Made by a program: the position numbers and the translations under genes. A DNA stretch of 48,985 bases. Source: a virus. The notes under the pieces were generated by a model that did no database searches, had not been told where the DNA came from, and worked only from the letters and a program-made list of their open reading frames with translations. The stretch spans positions 1 to 48,985 of the IMG/VR virus record IMGVR_UViG_3300023223_001280; one strand, 5' to 3'. Below, piece after piece: positions 20,344-30,157 of the stretch (positions within the stretch are counted from its first letter, which is position 1; each line of letters starts with the position of its first letter).

Positions 20344-22239
20344 TTAGTAAAACTCCTCGACAATCATTCGTCCAGCGGCACCAACACCGCCTGCAAGATT
20401 AGATACACTATCGCCATCAGCCCCGCCGCCGCCACTACCAATACCAACTGCCGCATCACCTGGGTTACCACTACTAATTGACAATGATTCGTCAGCCACT
20501 GATAGCGCTTGAAGGTAGAATAATGGAGCTATTAGTGCTGACGCACTGCCAGTATTGGCTACACTACCCTCACCGGCAGACGAATTGGAGCCTGTATGAG
20601 AGCTTTCCAAATTAACCACCCCACCTGTACCCACAGCAGGTGTCAGAGCATTATTCCTATTTGCGTGCGTAGCGTATAAACCGCCCGGACCGCCAGGCGC
20701 TGTATGGTGCGCGCCAAAAATAGTGTCACCACCATCTCCGCCGCTGTTTGCACCTGCTGCACCTGCTGCACCGGCAGCACCAACAGTAACTGTTTCCGTG
20801 GCGCCCAAATCTCCGGCGTCTATTTCATCGTAAACTAACGCCCCCCACGTCCCAGCTTGTCCTTGATCACCAGAAGAGCTTACAGCTCCACCACCGCCTC
20901 CACCGCCGCCAACACTCCAAACTCTGATCTTCACTAAACCAGAATCTTTGGTCCAGGTTCCTGAAGCCGTGAAATCTACTATTTCTGGCGCACCCCCACC
21001 TCCACTGCTACCAGGTGCATCTGCAGCAATCTGGTAATTTATGCAACGCCAATCCCCAGTTGCATATTTTTGAAGAAGTGCAGTATCACCGACAGCGGTA
21101 GTGATATTCGCGGCACCGGGAAGTATCAAGTTAGTGGTATGATGTGTGAATGTAAGAATGCCATCGAAATGCAACATAATAATTGAACCTATACCGAAGG
21201 CATTAGCTGTAGTTTCAATTGAAGTAATAGGAGTGGTGCCAGTTACGTCGAAACTGTTGCCATCGGTAAGGACCAGCAATTCTGTGGCGCTGGCAACGTC
21301 CGCACCTTTAGACCAGAAAACCGATTTCGAGTTAGTATCAAGATCGCCACCTAGTTGTGGGGTAGTGTCCTCAACTACATTGGATAGGCCACCGCCGCCA
21401 GCCAAAGGAGTTCCGTCTGCTTTTGAATAACTAACGCAGCGCCAATCACCGGAAGCATACTTCTGGAAAACACCTATATCACCAACAGCAGTAGTAATAT
21501 TTGTACCAGTCGGTAAGATCAGATCGGACGCGTTGTGAGTCAAAGTTAGTATACCATCGAAATGCAACATAATTATTGAGCCGATACCAAACGCATCGGC
21601 TGTTTCTTCAATCGAAGTAATGGCAGTTGTATCAGTTATGTCGAAACTGTTGCCATCTGTCAGAATCAATAATTCTGTTGCACTAGTAACATCGGTGCCT
21701 TTAGACCAAAAGACTGATTTTGAGTTGGTGTCAAGCGTGCCACCAAGCTGGGGAGTCAGGTCTTCAACAATGTTGGACAAGCCACTCCCGCTACTAGCTG
21801 AGTTCTCAAAACCTGTCCCGGCCGCATTGATCACTACACCACTACCCGCTGTCGGGAACTCGGGCATGTCAGCCTTAACAGAATTCTGTTGCACTTGCAT
21901 AACGATCAGGTCAAGTTGTGTTTCAACCGTGTCAGGAAAAAACCCGCCTTGATTTATGATATCCAATGCCTGGGTATAGGGCACAATGCGCTGGATTTTG
22001 ATCTTCGTGTTAGTGTCGATAGGCGAACCGACGAGTGGATACGTGACCGAGATACTCCCAGGCACACCAGCAACACTATACAAACTATTCGATAGTGGCC
22101 CCGTTACAATCTCAGTCGTGATGTCAAACAGGAAAACTTCCACATCATTTTCATCGAGCACTGTCGCGGCAAGTGCCCACACTGTAGTAGCATCATTCCC
22201 GGTGTATGTGATTTGTTGTATTAGTGTTGTCAGTGTCAT
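20344..22239 (-). CDS. T7-like tail fibre with internal duplication and Gly-rich tip (631 aa)
   Basis: Host-recognition fibre. The N-terminal 120 residues (ITYTGNDATTVWALAATVL, then KIQRIVPYTQALDI and a helix ending QLDLIVMQVQQ) match the virion-attachment domain of T7-type fibres. Residues 154-272 and 285-403 are a tandem duplication of a domain starting LSN(I/V)VED and ending DWRC(V/I). The C-terminal 210 residues have a Gly-rich, sandwich-like pattern with many GG and GGGG runs, typical of phage adhesin tips. The start at ATG 22239 is preferred over one 36 bases upstream because that lies within the previous gene. Confidence 0.88.
   Translation of the reverse strand: MTLTTLIQQITYTGNDATTVWALAATVLDENDVEVFLFDITTEIVTGPLSNSLYSVAGVPGSISVTYPLVGSPIDTNTKIKIQRIVPYTQALDIINQGGFFPDTVETQLDLIVMQVQQNSVKADMPEFPTAGSGVVINAAGTGFENSASSGSGLSNIVEDLTPQLGGTLDTNSKSVFWSKGTDVTSATELLILTDGNSFDITDTTAITSIEETADAFGIGSIIMLHFDGILTLTHNASDLILPTGTNITTAVGDIGVFQKYASGDWRCVSYSKADGTPLAGGGGLSNVVEDTTPQLGGDLDTNSKSVFWSKGADVASATELLVLTDGNSFDVTGTTPITSIETTANAFGIGSIIMLHFDGILTFTHHTTNLILPGAANITTAVGDTALLQKYATGDWRCINYQIAADAPGSSGGGGAPEIVDFTASGTWTKDSGLVKIRVWSVGGGGGGGGAVSSSGDQGQAGTWGALVYDEIDAGDLGATETVTVGAAGAAGAAGANSGGDGGDTIFGAHHTAPGGPGGLYATHANRNNALTPAVGTGGVVNLESSHTGSNSSAGEGSVANTGSASALIAPLFYLQALSVADESLSISSGNPGDAAVGIGSGGGGADGDSVSNLAGGVGAAGRMIVEEFY
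21031..21780 (-). repeat. Tandem duplication inside the tail fibre gene
   Basis: Two units, 21424-21780 and 21031-21387, each about 119 codons, encode near-identical domains (shared LDTNSKSVFWSKG, LTDGNSFD, FGIGSIIMLHFDGIL). They are joined by short Gly-rich linkers. Differences lie mainly at third codon positions and in a few surface residues, so the duplication is not recent. Confidence 0.85.
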
Positions 22240-22252
22240 CTCATCAATCCTT

Positions 22253-25200
22253 TCATTCGTCCCAACGAGGGCCAATTATAAATTCCCAGGCCTCGACATC
22301 ATCACCATCCAGTGATATTGAAAGGGCCTCACCAGTTTTAACCAGTTGGCTTGTTCCTGGAATCCTAAGCAACGTGCCGCTGAGTCGGGCGGCACTCTTC
22401 ACAAATGCTGCATCAATCTCGCCCTGTTTCGCTTGCGTCCACACATTACTCATATCATCCAGTACCGACGAATACACCCCGCCGCCACGAAAGCCTTCAA
22501 TCTCCGAGAACACATCGCGTGCAAAGGGCACTCCCGCCAGCACCGCCCCGACGGTTTCGCCAAGCGCGAACATCACTTTACTTTCTTCTTCATCATCTGG
22601 CCATTGACCTCGTATCATCGCAACCAACATTGCTTCAAAGGTGTAGAGTAGGGCCATGTCTGTTGCCCAACTGAGCACTTGTCCTGGCTTGCGAAAGCTA
22701 GTTTTCTTCGTGCGCTCATACGCCACGTTAGTCTTGGCCATAAAGTAGCTGATAAGTGGAACCATCGCCCGCACGGTTTCACTCTGCCGAAACTTCGGCC
22801 CAAACGTTCCCCGTTCCAGTTGTGTCCGTCCACCGAACACGCCGGTCGCCTGCGAACGTTCGACCATCCTGTCAGCAAACTCAACCGCTTGGACCTGATC
22901 TCCCGCAAACAGTTCCATCCCTTTCCGCTTTGCCCCTACCCAGGTAATAACATCAACAAACCGTTGCATCTTAATAATACCCCAAAACGCAGCCCGCGCT
23001 ACTATCTCCGCCGAGCGTCCTGGTGTGAACCGCTGCACAATCGTACTACTCAGCGCCGTCTGTGCCTCAACAATCTCCCGATTAAAACTCTCTTGTCGCT
23101 GCCGCATAAATCCACTTTGGCCTGAAACAAAGTTCCAGATGGAATCCGGTCCAAACTGTTTTGCAGTCAACGTGTCTACCATCCCACGATAGGTATTGTA
23201 CTTGCCAATCTGTGCGGAGGTCTGAAGAATTCCAAGCGGTTGGAACATAACCGTGGTTATGTTGAACCCAATCTTCGAGATCGTAAACCCAGTACGTATC
23301 CACCTAAATCCCTTCTCGAACAGTCCACTATAATGTTGCTCTCCTATCACAACATCGCCAAACCACAAGTCGAGTTTCTCCCACATCTGTACCTGGCCGG
23401 TGTCGCGAAACGCATCCCGAGTACGCTTGTGATACAGTACCTTATACATATCATGAACTGCATCACCCACCTCGAGATCGTACACAACCTGATCCACGTG
23501 AGAATTGATTATGAACAGGTCAAGCTTAACCGGGCGTCCATCTGAGCCGACCCGTTCTTGGGTGTGCCCGTTCTGTGTGTGACTTGTGGCGAAGTTGCCG
23601 AACCGTGCCTGCTTCACATCATCTTTAATGTGCTTAGAAGTGGTTAGGATTGACTCGCGACTATCGAACTGTAGAGGATAGTACCCACCCTTAAATGTGC
23701 CAAACTTAGTTTCAATCGACTTCGCTCTGACCTTGACCGGCACGGTATTCTTGCGCCGCTTAATTGTCACAGCAATATCCGACCACAGCGTGTCAAGATA
23801 ATCCCACACCGATTGCGCGAAATTCCAATCCTTCTCCGATGCAAAATCGTGTATCCGCAGGACCTCCTCTTGGGTGAACTGTCCACCATTAGTAATTGCC
23901 TCGAGATTCTGCCGGTTGCCTGAATTCAGCAAGACCGCAAGCACAGTCTGATGTGACATGCGCCGACGAACACCAGGTATTTGCACCCGCTTCCGCATGT
24001 CCTGCGTCTCTTTCTCGCCCCACACCGCATAAAGTTCTACAAGCTTCGCACTCTCATCCTTGCTCCGTTGCGTGTAGCCCACTTGGCCCGACTGGTACCC
24101 TTCAGTTATCGCCCGGTCATAGGGCCGTTTCAGCGCGTTATAGGCCGAGCCCAAATCTTTGAACCCGTCGATTTCCCTCACCAAAGTGTCAGTGTTAAGT
24201 AGGGTAAGTTTTGCCTCGCGCCCAAAGTTCTTCGCCTTATCCCAGGTAGTTTCAACGATTGAATCAACCGGGGCAAGGTTTGTCACGATGTTATTCACCA
24301 CCATATCCACCACCGCTTCCCGAGTCTGTTTTTCTTCCGCTTGCATGAACTTATTCTGATCGCGCCCGGCCTTATCCAGTTCTGCAATGGTATCATTCAG
24401 CACATTCCAAGCGCTCAGCCGCATCTCACTAACATTCGTGCGGCTATCAGCATCAAGAATGCGTTGGGGTATCTCTACTGCTGTGCCATCTTCCCGCGCC
24501 TTTCGTTCGGCAAACTCACGAAGTTGGGTCCGCTTCGCCGGGCTTAGTTTCGGCCCCAAATCGAAATCCGATAGAATTGTACGAATGGCCTGGAGGTAAT
24601 CTACCGGCAGTGCTTTCGGTGCCTTCCGTTTCCGTGTGAATTTGAGAAGGAACTTGGCCTGCTGCTTAATCTTAGCCTGCGCACCGTAGGCCAAGTGAGC
24701 GGACTGAAAATTGGCAAGCTGGCGGAACTTTGCCCGCGCCGCCACGGTTCGATCTCCCGTCCGCACAGCCTGTCTAGCCTTAGTAGCTTCCCTTCGCTCC
24801 TGCGCAAGGAACCGAGTGGGCTTAATGTCTTGCACCAACATAGTGTCCATTCGTTCCCGTGCAATCTGCTTAACCTGGCTAGCTTTCACCCGCCCGGCCC
24901 GCTTGTTTTCCCGCAACTGGTTCAACTCTAACGCCAGTACCTCTGCATGAGTGTCGTTGTGCAGTGCTTCAATTGCCTGTTCAATCCGCGTACCCTCCCG
25001 ACGCGTTTCACTAACTGCAAGTTGCTGCTGAGTCTCGGTGGCAATCATTACCGCTTCCGGCTGTGCATCAATCATCGCGAACAGCATCGTTTGGCCATCA
25101 AGATAATCGTACAGTGCAGCGTGTTCATCCGGGTTAATCCCACCTCGTCCCGGTGGACCATACAAGCGTCGTCCACCTTTCTGCTTCGGCAATTCTTGCA

Positions 25201-27256
25201 GTTGTTCTTTGCCGTTCGGCAACAACTCAATCACTTGTTGCCGATCCAGCTGTTCCACACCTATCCCGTTCTGAGCAGCATACACCGGGCGTTGCCGCAC
25301 ATTCTCAGTGACCTCTTGCGTGACCCGCTCCGTTTCTGCCTTCTGCTCCGCGCTGTTCCGCCGTTTCTCAATTTGCAGTTCTTTCTTCTCTTGCCGCTGC
25401 TCAGCTGCTTGTCTAGCCCGCCCCCGAGCTTCCAGATAGCTGGCAAATCCCTTATCAGTCAACCCCGCATCTCGCGCAGTTCGAAACAATCCATCAAGCC
25501 CAAGCCCCCGTTCGACCTGCCCTTCAATCTCTTTGAGTGCCTCTTGCCGAAACTTCTGATCAAGCACTGCGTCGCCGAGTTCCCCTTCCACCGCCGTCGC
25601 AACTTCACTCTCAAGTGCCTCTTCTGTCGTTGTGATTGCTGGATCATCCGCATCAAGCCGGGCAATTTCCTCTTGCAGTCCAGCTTCTTCAAAAGCCGCC
25701 GCTTCCCTCGCAGTCATATCATCCACAGCCATGCGAATATCAAGTTGCAGCTGCGTGTACAAGTCGGTTTGCAGTATATGTTCGGAGAACAGCGCACCCT
25801 TGATCCTCACATCACCCGCAAGGAACCGGGCATCATCCACCTGATTGGCCACACCAAGCTCGTTAAGCAGGTCCGGGTTGCCCAGCGCGTCAAGCGCCTC
25901 AATCGGGATAAACACCTCATCAATTTGGGCCTCTTTCAGCGACTCGCCCACAAACTCGCCCAGCTTTTTTGGCGCGATTTCATTGAGCTTGGTCTCTTGC
26001 ACTTGCTCGCTGACCGCATCGAGCAAATTGGCGTTCGCTTTCGCCCGTCGCGCACTGTTCGTATCCATTATAAAGTTTGTTGCAGGACTGGGCAGGCCAA
26101 CGACGGCCATCCCTTTAAACGTGCGAGTTGCAATTTCTTCGAGCCGGTCCCCAATCTCTTCAGGTGTGATGCTTTCAAATTCCCCCTCGCTAAATGCCTT
26201 GCCCAATTCTTCCGCTGCGATGTTAACTGCCTCTTGCATCACTTCCGTGCCAACCTCTGCCGAGACCCCACCGCCATAAGTAGCAACTAGCCGAGCCGCC
26301 GCTGCCTTAACCGCCCCTTTAGTAGCAAGCTTCTTAACTCGCTCCCGTAGCGCAGTCTTAGCTATAGCAACTATCGGTGCGCCAACTGCAGCCACACCAA
26401 TCGTCTCAAGCGTCGCATTCAGCGTGCCCACACCAACCGACAGCCAGCTTGCAATTTCCGGATCGATCCCAACCTCAATCATATCGACAAAGGCCAGCCC
26501 GCCCTCAACTTCAAACGCATCCGCCGCAAGATGGCCAATTGTACCAGCTGTTGCGCCAGCCGTAACACCAGCGGGCACGGTAATCTCAGCGAACGGCCCG
26601 CCAGCTAACCCAATCGCCAACCCTGCCGCCGTTCCCGTTCCCACCCGGATAGATGCTTGAGGATCGGCTAATGACGCGGTGATGCCGCCAACTATCTGTG
26701 CAGCCTCCGCCATCCAGTTAGTGAATCCACCCTGCTCATCCTGGCCAAGCGACTCGAGGCTACTCTTGAGATGCGCTACATCTTCTTGTGCTTGCTTACT
26801 CCGCTGCCGCCGAAACCTACTACCCGCTAGACCCAATTCCCGCGTTACCACACCACGCACAACGCCCCGAATGAGCCGCTCGGTCATACCCAGCTGTTCT
26901 ATCTCCGGATGCGCTACCTCTGCAAACTCCGGATCGCGCAGAGAATCGCGAGTGACTGACAGATTAGCGCGCAACAGTTTGTCAATGGCATCAGTGCGGG
27001 CAATATTCTCCATTGTTTGCGGTGAGGCTTTTACCACACGAGGATCAATGCCAAGTTGATTTGCAATATCTTGATGCTTGGCATTCTTCGCAGCATCGGT
27101 GCCGACTACAGCAAGAATGAACGGACTGGGCCGAGGTTGTGTAGCCTCAAGAATCGAGTTTGTTATGGGTGATTTGATACGCAAATCATCCGTATCAATG
27201 CTCGGCGGCTTTGTCGGCAGTGTAGAATTAAGCAAATTGTCAAGTGCGCTTGCCAT
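22253..27256 (-). CDS. Large internal virion / DNA ejection protein (1667 aa)
   Basis: Third and largest protein of a T7-like internal core set, in the position and size range of T7 gp16. The N-terminal 100 residues are polar. Residues about 195-330 hold several Gly/Ala-rich hydrophobic helices (GTAAGLAIGLAGGPFAEITV and others) that could form a membrane channel. A long charged helical region with many Glu/Lys/Arg follows (about 540-900). Near residue 1320 comes GFTISKIGFNITTVMFQPLGILQTSAQIG. No lytic transglycosylase motif is recognised; the wall-cutting domain is in the neighbouring protein. The ribosome binding site is weak. It probably enters the host cell and forms the ejection tube. Confidence 0.8.
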   Translation of the reverse strand: MASALDNLLNSTLPTKPPSIDTDDLRIKSPITNSILEATQPRPSPFILAVVGTDAAKNAKHQDIANQLGIDPRVVKASPQTMENIARTDAIDKLLRANLSVTRDSLRDPEFAEVAHPEIEQLGMTERLIRGVVRGVVTRELGLAGSRFRRQRSKQAQEDVAHLKSSLESLGQDEQGGFTNWMAEAAQIVGGITASLADPQASIRVGTGTAAGLAIGLAGGPFAEITVPAGVTAGATAGTIGHLAADAFEVEGGLAFVDMIEVGIDPEIASWLSVGVGTLNATLETIGVAAVGAPIVAIAKTALRERVKKLATKGAVKAAAARLVATYGGGVSAEVGTEVMQEAVNIAAEELGKAFSEGEFESITPEEIGDRLEEIATRTFKGMAVVGLPSPATNFIMDTNSARRAKANANLLDAVSEQVQETKLNEIAPKKLGEFVGESLKEAQIDEVFIPIEALDALGNPDLLNELGVANQVDDARFLAGDVRIKGALFSEHILQTDLYTQLQLDIRMAVDDMTAREAAAFEEAGLQEEIARLDADDPAITTTEEALESEVATAVEGELGDAVLDQKFRQEALKEIEGQVERGLGLDGLFRTARDAGLTDKGFASYLEARGRARQAAEQRQEKKELQIEKRRNSAEQKAETERVTQEVTENVRQRPVYAAQNGIGVEQLDRQQVIELLPNGKEQLQELPKQKGGRRLYGPPGRGGINPDEHAALYDYLDGQTMLFAMIDAQPEAVMIATETQQQLAVSETRREGTRIEQAIEALHNDTHAEVLALELNQLRENKRAGRVKASQVKQIARERMDTMLVQDIKPTRFLAQERREATKARQAVRTGDRTVAARAKFRQLANFQSAHLAYGAQAKIKQQAKFLLKFTRKRKAPKALPVDYLQAIRTILSDFDLGPKLSPAKRTQLREFAERKAREDGTAVEIPQRILDADSRTNVSEMRLSAWNVLNDTIAELDKAGRDQNKFMQAEEKQTREAVVDMVVNNIVTNLAPVDSIVETTWDKAKNFGREAKLTLLNTDTLVREIDGFKDLGSAYNALKRPYDRAITEGYQSGQVGYTQRSKDESAKLVELYAVWGEKETQDMRKRVQIPGVRRRMSHQTVLAVLLNSGNRQNLEAITNGGQFTQEEVLRIHDFASEKDWNFAQSVWDYLDTLWSDIAVTIKRRKNTVPVKVRAKSIETKFGTFKGGYYPLQFDSRESILTTSKHIKDDVKQARFGNFATSHTQNGHTQERVGSDGRPVKLDLFIINSHVDQVVYDLEVGDAVHDMYKVLYHKRTRDAFRDTGQVQMWEKLDLWFGDVVIGEQHYSGLFEKGFRWIRTGFTISKIGFNITTVMFQPLGILQTSAQIGKYNTYRGMVDTLTAKQFGPDSIWNFVSGQSGFMRQRQESFNREIVEAQTALSSTIVQRFTPGRSAEIVARAAFWGIIKMQRFVDVITWVGAKRKGMELFAGDQVQAVEFADRMVERSQATGVFGGRTQLERGTFGPKFRQSETVRAMVPLISYFMAKTNVAYERTKKTSFRKPGQVLSWATDMALLYTFEAMLVAMIRGQWPDDEEESKVMFALGETVGAVLAGVPFARDVFSEIEGFRGGGVYSSVLDDMSNVWTQAKQGEIDAAFVKSAARLSGTLLRIPGTSQLVKTGEALSISLDGDDVEAWEFIIGPRWDE
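27164..27196. promoter_or_regulatory. Operator-like palindrome, site 3 (inside a gene)
   Basis: TATGGGTGATTTG, five bases, CAAATCATCC. The 13-base left part equals the reverse complement of the right half of site 2, and ATTTGATACGCAAATCA (from 27172) occurs identically at 8726. It lies about 60-90 bases inside the start of the largest ejection protein gene. It may be functional or a chance match. Confidence 0.3.
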
Positions 27257-27259
27257 AAC

Positions 27260-27379
27260 TTATTTATTTTTCCATTTGATGAAAAATGTGCGAAGCTGGT
27301 CAATAAAAAGGCTCACCACATAACACACTATCATAAGCGTCACAATAGCAAAGTAGAGTAGATTAAGGTCAGTAAACAT
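27260..27379 (-). CDS. Small single-span membrane protein (39 aa)
   Basis: Lies in the 132-base gap between the two large ejection protein genes. The ATG at 27379 follows AGGAG at six bases. It encodes MFTDLNLLYFAIVTLMIVCYVVSLFI followed by a basic tail (RTFFIKWKNK): one transmembrane helix with the C-terminus inside. It could help seat the ejection machinery in the inner membrane or be a small lysis regulator. Confidence 0.65.
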   Translation of the reverse strand: MFTDLNLLYFAIVTLMIVCYVVSLFIDQLRTFFIKWKNK

Positions 27380-27388
27380 TGCATTCTC

Positions 27389-30157
27389 CTATCGGTTCAG
27401 TAGTCTCACTATACGAGCACCATCATCCATCGCCATCGCTCCGGCAAGATTTTCAACCAAATCCTCATCGTTCAGGTCAAGCCCCACCTCAACAATCGCT
27501 TTCTGAATCAGATCTAATTGCGGCGCCGGCACACTGTCAAAATCAATTCGCGCAACCGCCCGCTGTTCTGCAGACATGAGCAGTCGCTCGCCAACAATGC
27601 CTTCAAACGCGGCTACATCAGGATTGCCAATGAATGGAATGGCAATCCCATCTGGATCACTTTCAATCGGCGCGGCAAGTAGCATAGCAGCATCAGCTAT
27701 TTCTTGCTCTGAGGGAGCTACACCTTTTTTCTCTTCGAATTTTGAATCAACAAATGCTCGCATTTCATTAGCAAGCAAATTTTGTTGGTCTTGTTTTATA
27801 GCAATTTTTTGTCTCCCGCCCATTCGCCGGCCGCGAGGAAAGAAAGTTCTCAATATAGTTTGAGCTCTAATATGGACAGCCCTGCGAGTAGGATTCGGTT
27901 GCAGTTGTTGTTTTGCACTATCTCGAAGCACAATCACCCTTTCAAATTCTGGCGGAGTCAGTCGGGGCCGCCACTCATCCAGATTAACATTCGCCTTTTC
28001 CGGGATTGTGAGGTCTCTGAACGCGGCAAGTGTCTTACCGTCACTCGTGCGGGTAAACAACTCTCCCTTATTAATCGTATCCTGCGCTCGGAGCAACCCA
28101 TCAATCGCCGCCCGATTGCCCTGCAGCAATTTCGCATCATCGAGCGGTAGCGAGGCCATAACGTCATTGAACTTCGCACCCTCAAACAATTGCCGGTAGA
28201 AGTCAGATTCAACACCCTTCAACCGCTGCGTCTCTGCTGTCTTTCGTCGCCTCTCATCAGCATCAAGTAGCCGCAGCACTTCTTTGCTCACTACGCCGTT
28301 AGCTTCTTCTTGTTCCTCTGCCACAGCATCCAAGTAAGGTATACCTGCCTCTCTCAACCGGGTGAATCTCTCTTGCGCAGCCTTAGTCACAACTCTACTG
28401 CGCGCCCGATCCTGGTTGGCATACTCGCGCGTGACAAGTTCCCCAACTTTTATTCGCTTCTCAGGATCGTCAATCCTTTTCACCGCCTCTAACGCTTCCT
28501 TCTCGGTCAGGGTTGTCTTGCGTATGCCATCAAAAACTTTAAGCGAGTCACCAAGCAAATCCTTTGCTGCAATATTCGCATCGCGGTCAAACCGCTGCGT
28601 CAGTTGGGCGATAACGTCTTTCCGTTGCGTACCTTTCAACTTCATCGCTTCGGCAATCGCCGTTTGCTTGCTGGTTGTCGTTTCATATATTGCATCGGCC
28701 TTTTCCTGCACGACCTGGAGGTCGAGTTCATCTTGTTCTTCCCGATTGAAGTTGCGATCCGCGGCTAACTCGGCCCGCCGTTGGTCAATCCGCGTCAAAG
28801 TTGTGTCGAGCAACAACCCGCTGGTTCCCTCTCGCACCTCTTTCCGGGCAGCGGCAAAGTCATTCCCATGCCGACTGATTAGATCATCTACAATCCCCTG
28901 CGAGACAATCCGCATCTTATTACCGTTGAGCACTTTCGCGTCACTCTTAGCCTGCGCCCGAAGAACCGCCCGCCGCTCAAACGAGATATCGGAAAAGATT
29001 GGATCAAAATCGAACCCGCCCTCTTGTCGCGATCGCCCAGCCTTATACGCTGCACTCAACAACGGATCAGCAGTCGCTGAGTTCCCATCCGGTCCCCAAA
29101 ACACTGCCTTACCGCCGCCCACATGAATGCCCCAGGAATAGTTTCCCATACCTGTAAATCCCGCTGCCGCCAATTCCTTAACCACCTTCGCATACAGGAC
29201 TTTGTTATTCCCCGGACGAACCTGCTTACCATCAGCCGTAAGCACAATGTCGGAGGTATCCGAAGCACCCTTATGCACTGCATCGTGCCGAGCTGAACCA
29301 GTACGTGGCCCGCCCGTTCCCTCGGGTGCCTGTCCCGCCGAACGAACCACTGCACCAAGACCCGGATCAATCGCTTGCAGTGTGCCGACAAGTCGTTGTA
29401 CATACTGCTTTGTCACCGGACGGTTTCGTGTCTTGCCGCCCAGATCATACACCAGCCCCGGTGTTTGCCAAAATCCATTAGCATCTTGAACAGGGTTTAT
29501 ACCACTACCTACGCTAGTAACCACACCCGTTTCCTGATCTAACACATATCGCTTATACGCAACTTCCCCCAGCGCCGCCGATGTTTCCTGCCTAAGCTCC
29601 GTCTTATCCACCTCGGACAGACCCGAAGCACTAATTTCGCTAAAGGTGGTGAAGCGGGCCTGTTCAAGTCCTGCAGGATTATCCGCCAACCCCGGCTTGA
29701 GTCGGTTAACCGAACGTCCGATAGAAGTTTTAACAAACTCATCCTTCTGAGTCAAGTCAAAGTTTCGCATGTCGGATGCAAGCGCAACCCTCACCTTATT
29801 CATCCTTGCAGTCATTTCGGGTTGCAACCGGGGCGGAACGGTTGAGAGGAAAGCTGAGGCAACCGGATCAAACACAGCTGTCCCGCGCTCCATTACATCC
29901 TGCGCACCTGGCGCCGTGGTTCGTTTGATCTCTTCCATTTGAACAGTAGCGTTATTAGCAAAATCGTCGAGCCCTTGCATAGCTTTAATACGGTCAATTC
30001 TTTCATTTTCCGCTTCAACTGTTCTGAGATTGGCGGCAATCCGGCCAAAACTAGCAGCAAGCGTAGCGATGCCACGAGGCGCCCCACCACTAACTGGACT
30101 CAGACGCCCGGCGCCCGGTCCTATCCTTGGAACAACGTGCTCACGAGTGTGTGTCAT
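27389..30157 (-). CDS. Internal virion protein with M15-like peptidase domain (922 aa)
   Basis: Second internal core protein, in the place of T7 gp15. Residues about 250-360 look like an inserted M15/VanY-type peptidoglycan peptidase: VVRSAGQ, then SARHDAVHKG (His291), TSDIVL (Asp303), and YSWGIHVGG (His345), giving the H...D...H zinc set. The rest is long, charged and helical, as expected of a rod-like core protein. It would open the cell wall locally during DNA ejection. The ATG at 30157 overlaps the previous stop. Alternatively the metal site is degenerate and the domain only structural. Confidence 0.82.
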   Translation of the reverse strand: MTHTREHVVPRIGPGAGRLSPVSGGAPRGIATLAASFGRIAANLRTVEAENERIDRIKAMQGLDDFANNATVQMEEIKRTTAPGAQDVMERGTAVFDPVASAFLSTVPPRLQPEMTARMNKVRVALASDMRNFDLTQKDEFVKTSIGRSVNRLKPGLADNPAGLEQARFTTFSEISASGLSEVDKTELRQETSAALGEVAYKRYVLDQETGVVTSVGSGINPVQDANGFWQTPGLVYDLGGKTRNRPVTKQYVQRLVGTLQAIDPGLGAVVRSAGQAPEGTGGPRTGSARHDAVHKGASDTSDIVLTADGKQVRPGNNKVLYAKVVKELAAAGFTGMGNYSWGIHVGGGKAVFWGPDGNSATADPLLSAAYKAGRSRQEGGFDFDPIFSDISFERRAVLRAQAKSDAKVLNGNKMRIVSQGIVDDLISRHGNDFAAARKEVREGTSGLLLDTTLTRIDQRRAELAADRNFNREEQDELDLQVVQEKADAIYETTTSKQTAIAEAMKLKGTQRKDVIAQLTQRFDRDANIAAKDLLGDSLKVFDGIRKTTLTEKEALEAVKRIDDPEKRIKVGELVTREYANQDRARSRVVTKAAQERFTRLREAGIPYLDAVAEEQEEANGVVSKEVLRLLDADERRRKTAETQRLKGVESDFYRQLFEGAKFNDVMASLPLDDAKLLQGNRAAIDGLLRAQDTINKGELFTRTSDGKTLAAFRDLTIPEKANVNLDEWRPRLTPPEFERVIVLRDSAKQQLQPNPTRRAVHIRAQTILRTFFPRGRRMGGRQKIAIKQDQQNLLANEMRAFVDSKFEEKKGVAPSEQEIADAAMLLAAPIESDPDGIAIPFIGNPDVAAFEGIVGERLLMSAEQRAVARIDFDSVPAPQLDLIQKAIVEVGLDLNDEDLVENLAGAMAMDDGARIVRLLNR

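Noticed and set aside
24947-26290. Long open frame (447 codons) on the plus strand inside the large ejection protein gene
   Set aside because: Antisense to a gene with strong coding character; composition (Leu/Arg/Pro/His-rich) is that of a shadow frame, with no ribosome binding site.
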